Assembly: GCF_003339505.1 (NCBI RefSeq)
Contig: NZ_QPIW01000014.1
Location: 103,487-167,486, forward strand
From: Runella aurantiaca
Lineage (GTDB): Bacteria > Bacteroidota > Bacteroidia > Cytophagales > Spirosomataceae
Reading direction: 5' to 3'
DNA length: 64,000 nt
The notes beneath the pieces were generated by a model. That model saw only the letters and a list, made by a program, of their open reading frames with translations, did no database searches and was not told where the DNA came from. Position numbers and translations under genes: made by a program. Positions within the stretch are counted from its first letter, which is position 1; the number at the start of each line of letters is the position of its first letter. Shown here in pieces: positions 9,157-17,990 of this stretch.

Positions 9157-10341
9157 ATGAATTATGAACGTCTAGTTTTGGTTTATTCGTCACTTATACT
9201 TCTTTCAATAAGTAGTTTAGCTCAGTCAATTGGATTTGAAAGTCTAAAATATATAAGATTTTTAACGCCAATAGTTTTGCTTTTCTTGCCGTTTTTAGAG
9301 GTAAAAAATAAAAAGATAAATGATGGGAAAATTGGGAATAAATATATTTTTAACATTGGAAAGTTGTTTATTTTTATTGTATTACTTACTGTTCTAACAA
9401 ATACATTTGTATACTCAATAGGACTGACATATAGAAACTTTGTTAATTTTGTTTTTTTACTTTCTCCTCTATTTGCACTTTATTTGATAAACTTATATGT
9501 TGATTATGACGATTTGAGAAAAGTAATATCTTTTCAATTTTATAACTACATAGTTATTTATTTGGCTGAACTAATCCTTAAAGGGGTGTCCTTTCAGTCT
9601 ATTTTAAGTAGCCTTAGCTCGAACTATATTACAAATTCTAGTTATGAAACTGAAAGTGGAAGCTCACTAATTTTTGGCTTTTATTCAATATATTTCTTGC
9701 ATTATAAGCGTTACCAAAGCTTTGTTTTGTCTGTTTTGTTTGTGATTTTAGGTGCAAAAAGAATTGCTATATTTGGTTTAGTATTGTCATTAATAGTGTT
9801 ATATTTTTATCCATTTATTTATAATAAAATTATACGAAATGTAAAAAATACTTTCTGTGTGGTTTTTGCTTTAGTTATGTTATTATTGGCAAATTTTTGG
9901 ACAATTCTATATACTGGGAAATTTGATTCTCAAATTCATGATTTGATTGGGGTAAGTCCAAATGCTTTTTTTATGGGTAGACTTAGTCGTATCTCTACAT
10001 TTTTCTCCTTACTAAAAGATAAAGATGATTTCTTTTTGGGGTATGGTATAGGATATGCTGAAAATATTCTATATTATTTTATGAAACTCCCAACGCCATT
10101 TCATAATGATTTTTATAAATTTTATTTTGAATTTGGTCCGTTTTTGTTTCTTTTATGGTGTTATTTTATGGTTAAATTTGCTATAATACATCCTCTGTCC
10201 TTTTCAAGTTTTTTTCTGCTCTTGATTTTGATGCAAACAGACAATGTATATACCTATGAAACAGTTATGTATTCGTTCTACTTTGTTACCATTATTTCAT
10301 TTAAAGAAACTTTAAAAGGAAGAAAGGTAACTGGAAGTTAG
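9157..10341 (+). CDS. wzy: Wzy-type O-antigen/exopolysaccharide polymerase
   Basis: Predicted polytopic membrane protein of 394 aa with about ten hydrophobic segments and little other sequence signature, as usual for Wzy. A large central loop (around SSNYITNSSYETESGSS) and the motif PTPFHNDFYKFYFEFGP near residues 312-328 resemble the periplasmic loop histidine region of O-antigen ligase/polymerase proteins. Its place between flippase and glycosyltransferases supports polymerase. It lies 28 nt after wzx, in the same operon and the same AT-rich composition. Confidence 0.8.
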   Translation: MNYERLVLVYSSLILLSISSLAQSIGFESLKYIRFLTPIVLLFLPFLEVKNKKINDGKIGNKYIFNIGKLFIFIVLLTVLTNTFVYSIGLTYRNFVNFVFLLSPLFALYLINLYVDYDDLRKVISFQFYNYIVIYLAELILKGVSFQSILSSLSSNYITNSSYETESGSSLIFGFYSIYFLHYKRYQSFVLSVLFVILGAKRIAIFGLVLSLIVLYFYPFIYNKIIRNVKNTFCVVFALVMLLLANFWTILYTGKFDSQIHDLIGVSPNAFFMGRLSRISTFFSLLKDKDDFFLGYGIGYAENILYYFMKLPTPFHNDFYKFYFEFGPFLFLLWCYFMVKFAIIHPLSFSSFFLLLILMQTDNVYTYETVMYSFYFVTIISFKETLKGRKVTGS

Positions 10342-10381
10342 TCTTACAATTTTGGCTTTAAACTCTATGAAATAATTATTT

Positions 10382-11269
10382 ATGAAATCATTAAGTCCAA
10401 TACTTTTGTTTGTATATAAAAGGCTTGATACTCTTCAGTATACTGTAAATGCCTTGCAAAATAATTATCTTGCAAATGAAAGCGAATTGTTTATTTTTTC
10501 AGATTTTGCAAAATCTGAAAATGATATTGAGAAAGTGCTAAAGGTTAGAGAATTTATTAAAACCATAAGTGGTTTTAAAAATGTTGAAATATTTGAAGCT
10601 CAGAGTAATATAGGCCTTGCAAATTCTATAATCAATGGTGTAAATAAAGTAATTGAAAGATATGAAAGAGTTATTGTATTAGAAGATGACTTAGTGACCA
10701 GTAAAAATTTCTTGATATACATGAATGAATCACTAAATTTTTATGAAAAAAATTTAAAAATATTGTCAATATCAGGTTATATGCCGAACATTAATATTCC
10801 TGTTGATTATAAATATAGTGTTTTTTTTGAAAGAAGAACAACTTCTTGGGGGTGGGCCACTTGGAAAAATAGATGGGAGAAAATTGATTGGAATATAGAT
10901 GATTATCAAAATTACTTTTCGTCATTTCAAAAGAGATGGGATTTTTATAAACTTGGATATAATTTATACCCAATGCTAGGTAAACAAACTAGAGGTGAGA
11001 TTGATACTTGGGATGTTCAATTTGTTTTACACCAATTTAAGTATAATTATTTGTCTGTATTTCCTGTTGTTTCAAAAGTAAAAAATATTGGATTTGGAGT
11101 AGATGCTACTCATACAAGTAAAAATATTAACTACAATGATAGTCTAGACCAATCAAAGGAGTTTGGTAGTTTTGATTTTCCAGATGATATTTTTTTAAAC
11201 AATTCAATATCTAAAAAATTTCAATTTAATTATAGTGCACTAAATAGTATTTTAAATAGGTTTTTTTGA
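10382..11269 (+). CDS. Glycosyltransferase, GT2/GT-A-like
   Basis: Cytosolic nucleotide-sugar transferase of 295 aa. The N-terminus SPILLFVYKRLDTLQYTVNAL fits the nucleotide-binding strand and helix of GT-A enzymes. The DxD-like motif is VLEDDLVTSKNFL (about residues 100-112), which should bind the divalent metal. TTSWGWATWKNRWEKIDW is a conserved segment of this subfamily, seen in many O-antigen and capsule clusters. Donor and acceptor sugars cannot be read from the sequence. It is AT-rich like its neighbours. Confidence 0.85.
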   Translation: MKSLSPILLFVYKRLDTLQYTVNALQNNYLANESELFIFSDFAKSENDIEKVLKVREFIKTISGFKNVEIFEAQSNIGLANSIINGVNKVIERYERVIVLEDDLVTSKNFLIYMNESLNFYEKNLKILSISGYMPNINIPVDYKYSVFFERRTTSWGWATWKNRWEKIDWNIDDYQNYFSSFQKRWDFYKLGYNLYPMLGKQTRGEIDTWDVQFVLHQFKYNYLSVFPVVSKVKNIGFGVDATHTSKNINYNDSLDQSKEFGSFDFPDDIFLNNSISKKFQFNYSALNSILNRFF

Positions 11270-11286
11270 CTATAAAAATTTAATTT

Positions 11287-12300
11287 ATGAAAATCGGAAT
11301 TTGGGGCCTTTATGATAAAGGAAATTTTGGCGATGATTTGATGGCTATATTATTTGTTAATTATTTAATTAGTGAAGGATTTGAAGTTACTGCCTATAAT
11401 TTGTCAGATAATCTTGCATCTGAAATTTCATGCTCTTCAATAAAATCAATTGATTACTTTGTTGATTATAATGATGTTATTGTGATTGGTGGCGGTGGAA
11501 TGTTGGTTAATAACTCCTTTTTGAAATTTGCACTTAAAGAAAGTGAATTTAAGTTTGAAATGTCATTTATGCATTTATTCAATTCTTTGCGTAAGTATAA
11601 TAAAAAAATCATACCTATTTCTATTGGTGGTGCAAACTCGATTAAATTAAATAACCCTTATAAAAATAAAATATTTTCAACTCAGTATACACTAAATGGT
11701 TCCGTTCGATTGCCATCTGATTTGTTGCTTGTTGAGAACTCAATATTTGAATATTTTCCTGACATTGTTTTGTCAACTTCAATTTTTTTTAAACCTATAA
11801 ATGTCGTAAGTGCTAAAAAAAAGAAGAAAATTGTTTTGAATTTGAAAAATAAAACAGCTAGACCTTTAATAGATTCGTTTATTAAAAACGATATTTTTGA
11901 TATTTTTGACGTATATACGTTTAAATCTCATGCAGCACCTTTGTCTCATATAGGTAACTATGAATTTGAAATTTCTGGCAAAAATTTTGACTTTAATAAA
12001 ATACACGAAGGAGTAGATTTTCTCAAAGATGCCGATTTTGTAATTTCATCAAAATTGCATGTTGGTGTTGCCGCAGCATCCTTTGGTGCCTTTTTTATTA
12101 GTTACAAAGGTCCCAGTAAAGCTAAAGAATTTTTGAAAAATTCTAATAATGAAAATTATATAATTGATGACGTAAATTCCTTGTCTAATCTTTTAAGTAG
12201 TTTTGACTCAAAAAAAAATAATTCATTCTTGATTGATAATCAAAGAGATGACTCTTTAAAGCATTTTGCTTTTCTTTTAAATACTTTAAATAAATTGTAA
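11287..12300 (+). CDS. Polysaccharide pyruvyl transferase family protein
   Basis: Resembles the PS_pyruv_trans (CsaB/WcaK-like) family, which adds a pyruvate ketal to sugars using phosphoenolpyruvate. Supporting features in 337 aa are the N-terminus IGIWGLYDKGNFGDDLM, VIVIGGGGMLVN at about residues 64-75, and the C-terminal ISSKLHVGVAAASFG (about 256-270), which is the family's conserved S-x-R/K-x-H signature region. Pyruvylation would make the exopolysaccharide acidic. It follows the glycosyltransferase by 17 nt. The family is clear in outline, but some members act as plain glycosyltransferases. Confidence 0.78.
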   Translation: MKIGIWGLYDKGNFGDDLMAILFVNYLISEGFEVTAYNLSDNLASEISCSSIKSIDYFVDYNDVIVIGGGGMLVNNSFLKFALKESEFKFEMSFMHLFNSLRKYNKKIIPISIGGANSIKLNNPYKNKIFSTQYTLNGSVRLPSDLLLVENSIFEYFPDIVLSTSIFFKPINVVSAKKKKKIVLNLKNKTARPLIDSFIKNDIFDIFDVYTFKSHAAPLSHIGNYEFEISGKNFDFNKIHEGVDFLKDADFVISSKLHVGVAAASFGAFFISYKGPSKAKEFLKNSNNENYIIDDVNSLSNLLSSFDSKKNNSFLIDNQRDDSLKHFAFLLNTLNKL

Positions 12301-12317
12301 TTTTAAATACTTTTGAT

Positions 12318-13478
12318 TTGAAAATATTATTAATTCATACTTTTTACAATTTAAAAGGTGGTGAAGATTTTGTTTTTGAACAAGAATCAAACCTTCTTTC
12401 AAAACATCTGATAATTGATAAATTAATGTTTCATAATAAGCAAAGCTTTTTTGGAGCATTTCAATTTTTATTGTATTTTTGGAATCTTTCTTCTTCGAAG
12501 CGAATTAAGAAAAGTATTTTAGAGTTTAAACCAGATATTATACATGTTCACAACTTTCACTTTGCCTCTGGTCCAATAATTATTAGGGTTGCTAATAAGC
12601 TTGGTATACCAATTGTTGTGACGCTTCATAATTATCGTTTGTTATGCCCCTCTGCTACTTTACTTTCTAATGACTCATTGTTTTTAGATAGTATCACTTC
12701 TAGATTTCCATGGTTAGCAATTAAAAAAAAACTTTACAGGAACTCTTACATTCAAACATTTTGGCTTGGGCTTGTAAATTGGCTTCATAAAAAAATTGGA
12801 ACTTGGTATTTAGTTGATAAATATATTGTTTTGACTGGATTTTCTAAAAATATATTTCTGAACTCCTGGCTAGGAAGAAATCCAGATAAATTTGTTGTCA
12901 AACCAAATTTTATTCAAAATTATTTTGTATCTCCAGTATCAAGAAATAATAAATTTTTATTTGTAGGAAGGTTAAGTGAAGAAAAAGGCATTACATTACT
13001 TCTAAACGTTTTCAAAAATATTGATTACCAATTATTGATAGCAGGAGATGGTCCTTTATTAGATGATGTTTGTACTGCATCTAATACATATAATAACATT
13101 ACATATCTTGGTAGTCTTAATAAATCACAAATTTTAAATGAAATGAATTGTTGTACTGCATTATTATTTCCTTCAATATGGTATGAAGGAATGCCTATGA
13201 CAATATTAGAAGCTTTTTCAGTTGGCACCCCTGTTATTGCAAGCAATCTTGGTGCTATGGCCTCAATGATTACACATAAATTCAATGGTCTACATTTTGA
13301 AACTGGTAATTCTGATTCTTTAAAGTCTGCTCTTGATTTTTGGGTTAATTCCGATGAACGTTTTAAGAAACTACTTCAAGAGAATGCAAAATTAACCTAT
13401 GATTTAAAGTACACCCCTGAAAAAAATCTTGATTTTATAATTGATATTTATAAATCTGTGCTTGTTGAGAATACGTAA
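12318..13478 (+). CDS. Glycosyltransferase family 4 protein
   Basis: GT-B-fold retaining transferase of 386 aa. The N-terminus begins at TTG 12318 and reads ILLIHTFYNLKGGEDFV, with the GGE motif usual for this group. IVVTLHNYRLLCP is the conserved acceptor-side segment. FLFVGRLSEEKGI (about residues 213-225) starts the C-terminal Rossmann domain, and LLFPSIWYEGMPMTILEAFSVGTPVIAS carries the EGMPMTxLE motif for donor nucleotide binding. There is no ATG with a better N-terminus, so the TTG start is kept. Donor and acceptor are unknown. Confidence 0.9.
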   Translation: MKILLIHTFYNLKGGEDFVFEQESNLLSKHLIIDKLMFHNKQSFFGAFQFLLYFWNLSSSKRIKKSILEFKPDIIHVHNFHFASGPIIIRVANKLGIPIVVTLHNYRLLCPSATLLSNDSLFLDSITSRFPWLAIKKKLYRNSYIQTFWLGLVNWLHKKIGTWYLVDKYIVLTGFSKNIFLNSWLGRNPDKFVVKPNFIQNYFVSPVSRNNKFLFVGRLSEEKGITLLLNVFKNIDYQLLIAGDGPLLDDVCTASNTYNNITYLGSLNKSQILNEMNCCTALLFPSIWYEGMPMTILEAFSVGTPVIASNLGAMASMITHKFNGLHFETGNSDSLKSALDFWVNSDERFKKLLQENAKLTYDLKYTPEKNLDFIIDIYKSVLVENT

Positions 13479-13495
13479 ACTTCAAAAGGATTGTG

Positions 13496-14257
13496 ATGTA
13501 TAAAGCTAAATTATTACATGCAAATATCTCTTCTGGAACATTTGTTGATTTTGTACAACAAATGATTCAACTTGGAAAATCCCGTACATCAACCTCTGTT
13601 TTTGTCGCAAATGTTCACATGTTTATTGAAAGTAAGCAAGATTATCAATTTGGCCTTTTCTTTAACAATGCTGATATCGTTTTACCTGATGGTAAACCAT
13701 TGTGTGCTGCACTTAATTTTTTGTACGGCATTAAACAGGAGCGCGTAGCGGGGATGGATTTAATGCCTATATTGCTAGATGAAGCCTCCAAGTCGGGTGT
13801 TATAGTCTATTTTTATGGCTCTACTGATGATGTGCTACAAAAAATTCGCGAGAAATGTGTTCTTGTTTATCCTTCATTGAAGATTGGAGGAATGTATTCG
13901 CCCCCATTTAGGAAACTCACTGCTGATGAAGACCAAAAAATTATTAATGATATAAATGCATCGGGTGCAGGGATTGTCTTTGTAGCTTTAGGTTGCCCTA
14001 AACAAGAAAAATGGATGTCGGCCATGAAAGGACGGATTTCGTCAGTAATGATTGGAGTAGGGGGAGCCTTTCCAGTATTTGCGGGTGCCCAAAAACGTGC
14101 ACCCAAATGGATGCAGGATGCTAGCTTGGAATGGTTGTATCGGCTAATACAAGAGCCTCGTCGACTTTTTAAACGCTATTTTGTAACGAATTCACTATTT
14201 ATTTTTATGGTCCTACGTGAAAAATTGCGTTTGAGCTGGTTTCCAAGTCATACGTAA
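13496..14257 (+). CDS. WecG/TagA/CpsF family glycosyltransferase
   Basis: GT26-family enzyme of about 253 aa. It usually adds a sugar such as N-acetylmannosamine(uronate), or a hexose, to an undecaprenyl-diphosphate-linked acceptor. Motifs are NADIVLPDGKPL (the conserved D-x-G-x), RVAGMDLMP, VYFYGST, VFVALGCPKQEKWM and GVGGAFPVFAG followed by RAPKWMQDASLEWLYRL, all diagnostic of the family. GTG 13493 immediately precedes the chosen ATG 13496. Composition returns toward the genome average from about 13.74 kb on, so the AT-rich island ends inside this gene. Confidence 0.93.
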   Translation: MYKAKLLHANISSGTFVDFVQQMIQLGKSRTSTSVFVANVHMFIESKQDYQFGLFFNNADIVLPDGKPLCAALNFLYGIKQERVAGMDLMPILLDEASKSGVIVYFYGSTDDVLQKIREKCVLVYPSLKIGGMYSPPFRKLTADEDQKIINDINASGAGIVFVALGCPKQEKWMSAMKGRISSVMIGVGGAFPVFAGAQKRAPKWMQDASLEWLYRLIQEPRRLFKRYFVTNSLFIFMVLREKLRLSWFPSHT

Positions 14258-14477
14258 TATCTTGCCTTTTCGGATAGCTTAAATATTCTACTCTTAATGG
14301 TATCTTTTTTGTATCTATAAGGTATCTAATTTTCGATATTGGGCCATTTTTTTAAAAACAATAGCAATTTTTGAGGTAATTTTATTGAAAATAATAAAGA
14401 TTAGATTGTTATTTTCTAATAAAATATAATGTTATAGGTTTGATTACTAGTTATTTAGTGTTTTTTGATTATTTTGG

Positions 14478-14509
14478 GTTGTTATTTGTCGTTTTTTTTT
14501 GTACATTTG
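14478..14509 (+). promoter_or_regulatory. Putative Bacteroidota promoter
   Basis: TACATTTG at 14502-14509 is a perfect -7 box. GTTG at 14478-14481 (one mismatch to TTTG) lies 20 nt upstream. It would give a leader of about 385 nt for the lipoprotein gene at 14901. Confidence 0.45.
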
Positions 14510-14592
14510 TTATAGCTTAATCGTCAACTATAAACACTAATCCTTCATTCTGGTTTTTAGTTGGTGAATGTAGTACTCAACGTTAATAAATT

Positions 14593-14658
14593 ATGAAACA
14601 TAACTCCAACACGGTTCTCCGTTTATTGATTCCCCTTGTTTTGAGGCGGGATTTCTAG
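14593..14658 (+). CDS. Possible 21-aa leader peptide
   Basis: ATG 14593 to TAG 14658 encodes a short basic peptide (MKHNSNTVLRLL at its start). The ATG lies 7 nt after TCAACGTTA, the element seen at other start sites in the locus. It may be a leader peptide or a chance frame. Confidence 0.2.
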   Translation: MKHNSNTVLRLLIPLVLRRDF

Positions 14659-14900
14659 CAAATCTTTTTTTTCTTACGACTACTTTGTCCAAAAGTTAAA
14701 TCTTAAAGGACACTGGAGATTTAAGGCTTTACTCTGCTGACGTATAGTGAATATCGTTAATTAGTGTAGCTTGCCTCTTAGGGAATTTTATATTGTAAAA
14801 TCAATTAAAAAAGAGCGTATTTAAAAACGAGTAAGCCACGGGAGTGGTTGAAATTAAATTAAACAGAAAACAAATAATATCACTTAATCACTCAATGACA

Positions 14901-15920
14901 ATGAAAAAAAGTACATTTTCACTCTTCGTATTTGGGCTGGCTTTGACGCTCCTCATGTACAATTGTAAAAAAAGCGATCCTTTGGAGCCCGATGCTGATT
15001 TGGTTGAAGATCTCAACAAAATTGAAGTAGCTCCCGTAACGATTGTTGCGCCAACGCCCGTTACAACCACGCCATCTTCGGTGACGGCCTCCGCCAAAAC
15101 GGCTGAAGTAGCCAATGCCATTGGCAGCATTGCGACTTCAGGAGTGGTGCCTGCTTCGGTAAAAACGTCAGCGGCTGAAGTATCGGGTGCGTTGTCACCC
15201 ACGGAAGTATCGGCAATGGCGACGGTTACCCCCGCAACATTGGCCGCAGTAGCGGGCGGTGGGGCGCTTCCAACTGATTTGAAAGCGGTGCTTGATAAAG
15301 CGGCTGCCAACACGGCTTTAAAGGCTTATTTGCCTTCTTTCACGTTACCTTCTGTCAATGGACAGGCGGTCAATGGCCGTTCGGGTGCTTCTGTGCCAGA
15401 AACCATTGCTCAAACGGATGGTTTGGCTGTGTCGGATGAGTGCATTGCCAAAGCGGAAGAAGCGTTAGCAACGGTTATTGCAAAACTGGATAACACTAAA
15501 GCGGCAGAAATGGCAAAAGTAGAGCAGGCCTATCAGACGGTTATTGCGGCTCTGGCGGGTAACGAAGCTACTTGTACTGCGGGTATTCCTGCAAAATATA
15601 CGGCTCTACGTACCGCAGCGCAGGCTATTTTTGACAAAACAAATACGGACTTGGATGCGGCTCAGGCGGTGTTAGGCGCGGATTACGCTTTGCTGAAAGC
15701 CTTGAACTCCATCAGTTACTTAGGGTATTTGAGCACGCTCAATAACTTGCAGTCGGCCGATGTAAAAGCGTGTAGCTCCCTGACTACGGCGGCTACTGCT
15801 GCGGCGCAGGCGGCTCGTACCACCAACACAGCAGCGGTAAATGCGGCTTATACCAAAGCATTGAACGAAGCCAATGCCGCTAAAGTTGAACTTATCGAAA
15901 GCTGCCACAACCAAGGCTAA
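14901..15920 (+). CDS. Alanine/threonine-rich lipoprotein of unknown function
   Basis: ATG 14901 (or 14895) gives a lipoprotein signal ending LMYNC at about residue 22. An acidic linker follows, then a long Ala/Thr/Val-rich region of low complexity. The C-terminal half (from about DECIAKAEEALATVIAKL) is helical and likely coiled coil, with cysteines at regular distances (DECIAK, EATCTAG, VKACSSL, ESCHNQG). I do not recognise the family. It is the first gene of a five-gene cluster that ends before the initiating transferase, and the next gene begins 1 nt after its stop. An envelope role in exopolysaccharide secretion is inferred from position only. Confidence 0.75.
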   Translation: MKKSTFSLFVFGLALTLLMYNCKKSDPLEPDADLVEDLNKIEVAPVTIVAPTPVTTTPSSVTASAKTAEVANAIGSIATSGVVPASVKTSAAEVSGALSPTEVSAMATVTPATLAAVAGGGALPTDLKAVLDKAAANTALKAYLPSFTLPSVNGQAVNGRSGASVPETIAQTDGLAVSDECIAKAEEALATVIAKLDNTKAAEMAKVEQAYQTVIAALAGNEATCTAGIPAKYTALRTAAQAIFDKTNTDLDAAQAVLGADYALLKALNSISYLGYLSTLNNLQSADVKACSSLTTAATAAAQAARTTNTAAVNAAYTKALNEANAAKVELIESCHNQG

Positions 15921-15921
15921 G

Positions 15922-16767
15922 ATGTTTCATCCATTGAATACACCTCTGACAAAGGGTAGCCTTGCGCTATCCTTTGTTTTGGTTTTTATCATGGTGCAGG
16001 GAGCGGCCCAGACGAATCTTTCGGGCAAACCGGGGCTTATGTATGTCCCCTCGGCGGTGGCCTTGGAAGATGGGGCGTTTCGGTTTGGGTACAATTATAA
16101 CCCCATTCACTACGGGATGAGGGGGCGAAACAGGAACCCCGAGCGGATTTGGTTTGCGCATTTAGCAATTCTGCCGCGCTTGGAAATAACGGCCACGTTA
16201 CTCCAAATGATTGATACGAAGATTCGGGATGTGCGGGAAGGAATTGGGGATCGCTCCATGGATATTCGGTATTTGTTGTTAAAAGAAACCAAAAAACGGC
16301 CTTCGGTGGCGGTGGTGATGACCGTCCCTTTTACCATTGACGGGGCCATGCTTACCCACGTGGTGGTGGCCACCAAGAATTTTACGTTTAATCCCAGGTT
16401 TAGCTTAGAAGTAAGTGCGGGTTATGGGAGTCCTTATTTTGTTTATCGAAATAATGGAGTATTGGCAACCGATCTTAACTCTACCTTCCTTAATAATTTT
16501 GCCATTCAGAAGAAAAGTGAGTGGCGTTTTAAAAACAATTATTTGGTAGGACCCTTTGGGGGAGCGGTGTTACATTTTCGAAAACAGGCGGGATTGATGG
16601 TGGAGTATGATTCTCAAAACATTAATGTCGGCGCTTATGCTACGCTCTTTAAACGTTGGACGGTGCAGGCAGGATGGCTGAACGGGGATCAATTTATGTT
16701 TGGAACTTCATTTGGGGTAAATTTATTGAAACTACCCCGGCAGTTGAGAAAGGAAAGTGAGAAGTGA
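15922..16767 (+). CDS. YjbH-like outer-membrane protein, N-terminal-barrel homologue
   Basis: The start is taken at ATG 15922, one base after the preceding stop, followed by a signal peptide ending VQGAAQ. The mature sequence begins SGKPGLMYVPSAVALEDGAFRFGYN, which resembles the opening of YjbH-family exopolysaccharide proteins (a GL-x-x-x-P-x-A pattern followed by D-G-x-x-x-x-G). The rest is amphipathic strand-like sequence (281 aa in total) consistent with one beta-barrel. In proteobacteria YjbH is about 700 aa and encoded with other yjb exopolysaccharide genes. This protein plus the next add up to that length. Assignment is by pattern recall. Confidence 0.65.
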   Translation: MFHPLNTPLTKGSLALSFVLVFIMVQGAAQTNLSGKPGLMYVPSAVALEDGAFRFGYNYNPIHYGMRGRNRNPERIWFAHLAILPRLEITATLLQMIDTKIRDVREGIGDRSMDIRYLLLKETKKRPSVAVVMTVPFTIDGAMLTHVVVATKNFTFNPRFSLEVSAGYGSPYFVYRNNGVLATDLNSTFLNNFAIQKKSEWRFKNNYLVGPFGGAVLHFRKQAGLMVEYDSQNINVGAYATLFKRWTVQAGWLNGDQFMFGTSFGVNLLKLPRQLRKESEK

Positions 16768-16805
16768 TTTTTTAATAAATCAGTCAGGAAATCAACGGTA
16801 AGGCT

Positions 16806-17942
16806 TTGAAATTAAGAGATTTATATTCATTTTTTTGGAGTGTTGGATTGGTGTTTACTTCCGTGGGCCTACTCTTGGGTCAAGAGGGGAAGGGGAGACA
16901 GGGTTTGAATTTTGAAAACGTTCAGGTCGATAAGCAGCAGGTGGTGTACGAACAGCGATTGTACCGCAATCCTTTTATTGGGTTGTACGGAATACAAAAG
17001 GTCGTGAATGATTCGGCCCATCTTTTGACCTACGTTCCGATGATACAAGGTATTCCAGTGGCCCGCTACAAGATGGGGGCATCGTTGGAGGCAAACGCAT
17101 TGACGCAGGCCGAGCGCTCGGCCCTGACGAAATGGGGCTTTTTTCCGTTACAGCGCCGAAATTATAAGTTTGATTTTTGGTTACATCCCGTTTTTTGGGC
17201 CAAATTTGGAAATTTCTCCAAGCCCGTCAGGAGTAATACGAGTGTTCTTTTACAAAGTCAAGTGTATTTATGGCCGGGCATGGCGCTCAATTGGGGAATC
17301 CTTTTTCCCGTGTCCAACGATTTGGACAACCGCCCGAAAATGATTCGTCCAGCCCCCGTTTTTCTGAATCAATTTTACGCCAAAGACAATCATTTTGTAA
17401 GTGCGTCGGCGGGGCTTTTTCACAATGACCAATACGGCGTCAACGTTCAGTACCGCCACACGGATTTTAAATCTCCTTGGTCGTACGGGCTAGAAGTAGG
17501 GCTGACGGGGATGTATTACTACCCAAGAGGAGGGCTTTATTACGAAAAAATGGATAAACTCCTGCTGCTGGCCGACGTCGAATACCGTTTCAGCAAGTTG
17601 GATCTTTTGCTGAAGGTTTCGGGAGGGCAGTTTTTGTGGGGAGATAAGGGGGGAAGATTTGATTTTATTCGTCAATATACCAACGTAGAAATCGGGCTTT
17701 TTGTGGTTGCCACCCAAAATGGCGCGACGGCGGGTTTTAACTTTGCTATTCCGATTCCACCCAGAAAAATAGTGCAAACCTCAAAAATGAGGTTGCGCAC
17801 CACGGAGGAGTTCAGATGGCAGTACCTCTACGCGGGGGGATATAAAATGGGAGAGCGCTACCAAACGGGGTATCAACTTGATCAGCGTTTGCGGCAGTAC
17901 CATCAGAACTACCTGAATCGGCAGTATCAGCAAACGAAATAG
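16806..17942 (+). CDS. YjbH-like outer-membrane protein, C-terminal-barrel homologue
   Basis: TTG 16806 is the only start giving a signal peptide (SFFWSVGLVFTSVGLLLGQ). The 378-aa product has strand-rich sequence such as YGVNVQYRHTDFKSPWSYGLEV, TGMYYYPRGGLYY and VEIGLFVVATQNGATAGFNFAIPIP. This pattern resembles the C-terminal barrel of YjbH proteins, which end in a similar G-x-x-F-x-x-P-I-P strand. It follows the preceding barrel gene after 38 nt. I infer the two form a heteromeric version of the single-chain double barrel. Alternatively they are unrelated porin-like proteins. Confidence 0.6.
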   Translation: MKLRDLYSFFWSVGLVFTSVGLLLGQEGKGRQGLNFENVQVDKQQVVYEQRLYRNPFIGLYGIQKVVNDSAHLLTYVPMIQGIPVARYKMGASLEANALTQAERSALTKWGFFPLQRRNYKFDFWLHPVFWAKFGNFSKPVRSNTSVLLQSQVYLWPGMALNWGILFPVSNDLDNRPKMIRPAPVFLNQFYAKDNHFVSASAGLFHNDQYGVNVQYRHTDFKSPWSYGLEVGLTGMYYYPRGGLYYEKMDKLLLLADVEYRFSKLDLLLKVSGGQFLWGDKGGRFDFIRQYTNVEIGLFVVATQNGATAGFNFAIPIPPRKIVQTSKMRLRTTEEFRWQYLYAGGYKMGERYQTGYQLDQRLRQYHQNYLNRQYQQTK

Positions 17943-17990
17943 GGGTTTATTTTACCCATTCGCAAAAATAGTCCAACAAAACTCAACGAT

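Larger units (their letters stand above)
14258..14900. other. Long intergenic/leader region before the envelope module
   Basis: This AT-rich stretch of about 640 nt contains a likely promoter near 14478-14509, a copy of TCAACGTTA at 14577-14585 and a 21-codon frame at 14593. No larger ORF or clear terminator was seen. Confidence 0.5.

Noticed and set aside
14844..14900. Upstream GTG start for the Ala-rich lipoprotein
   Set aside because: It would bury the lipoprotein signal inside the protein; ATG 14901 places it at the N-terminus.
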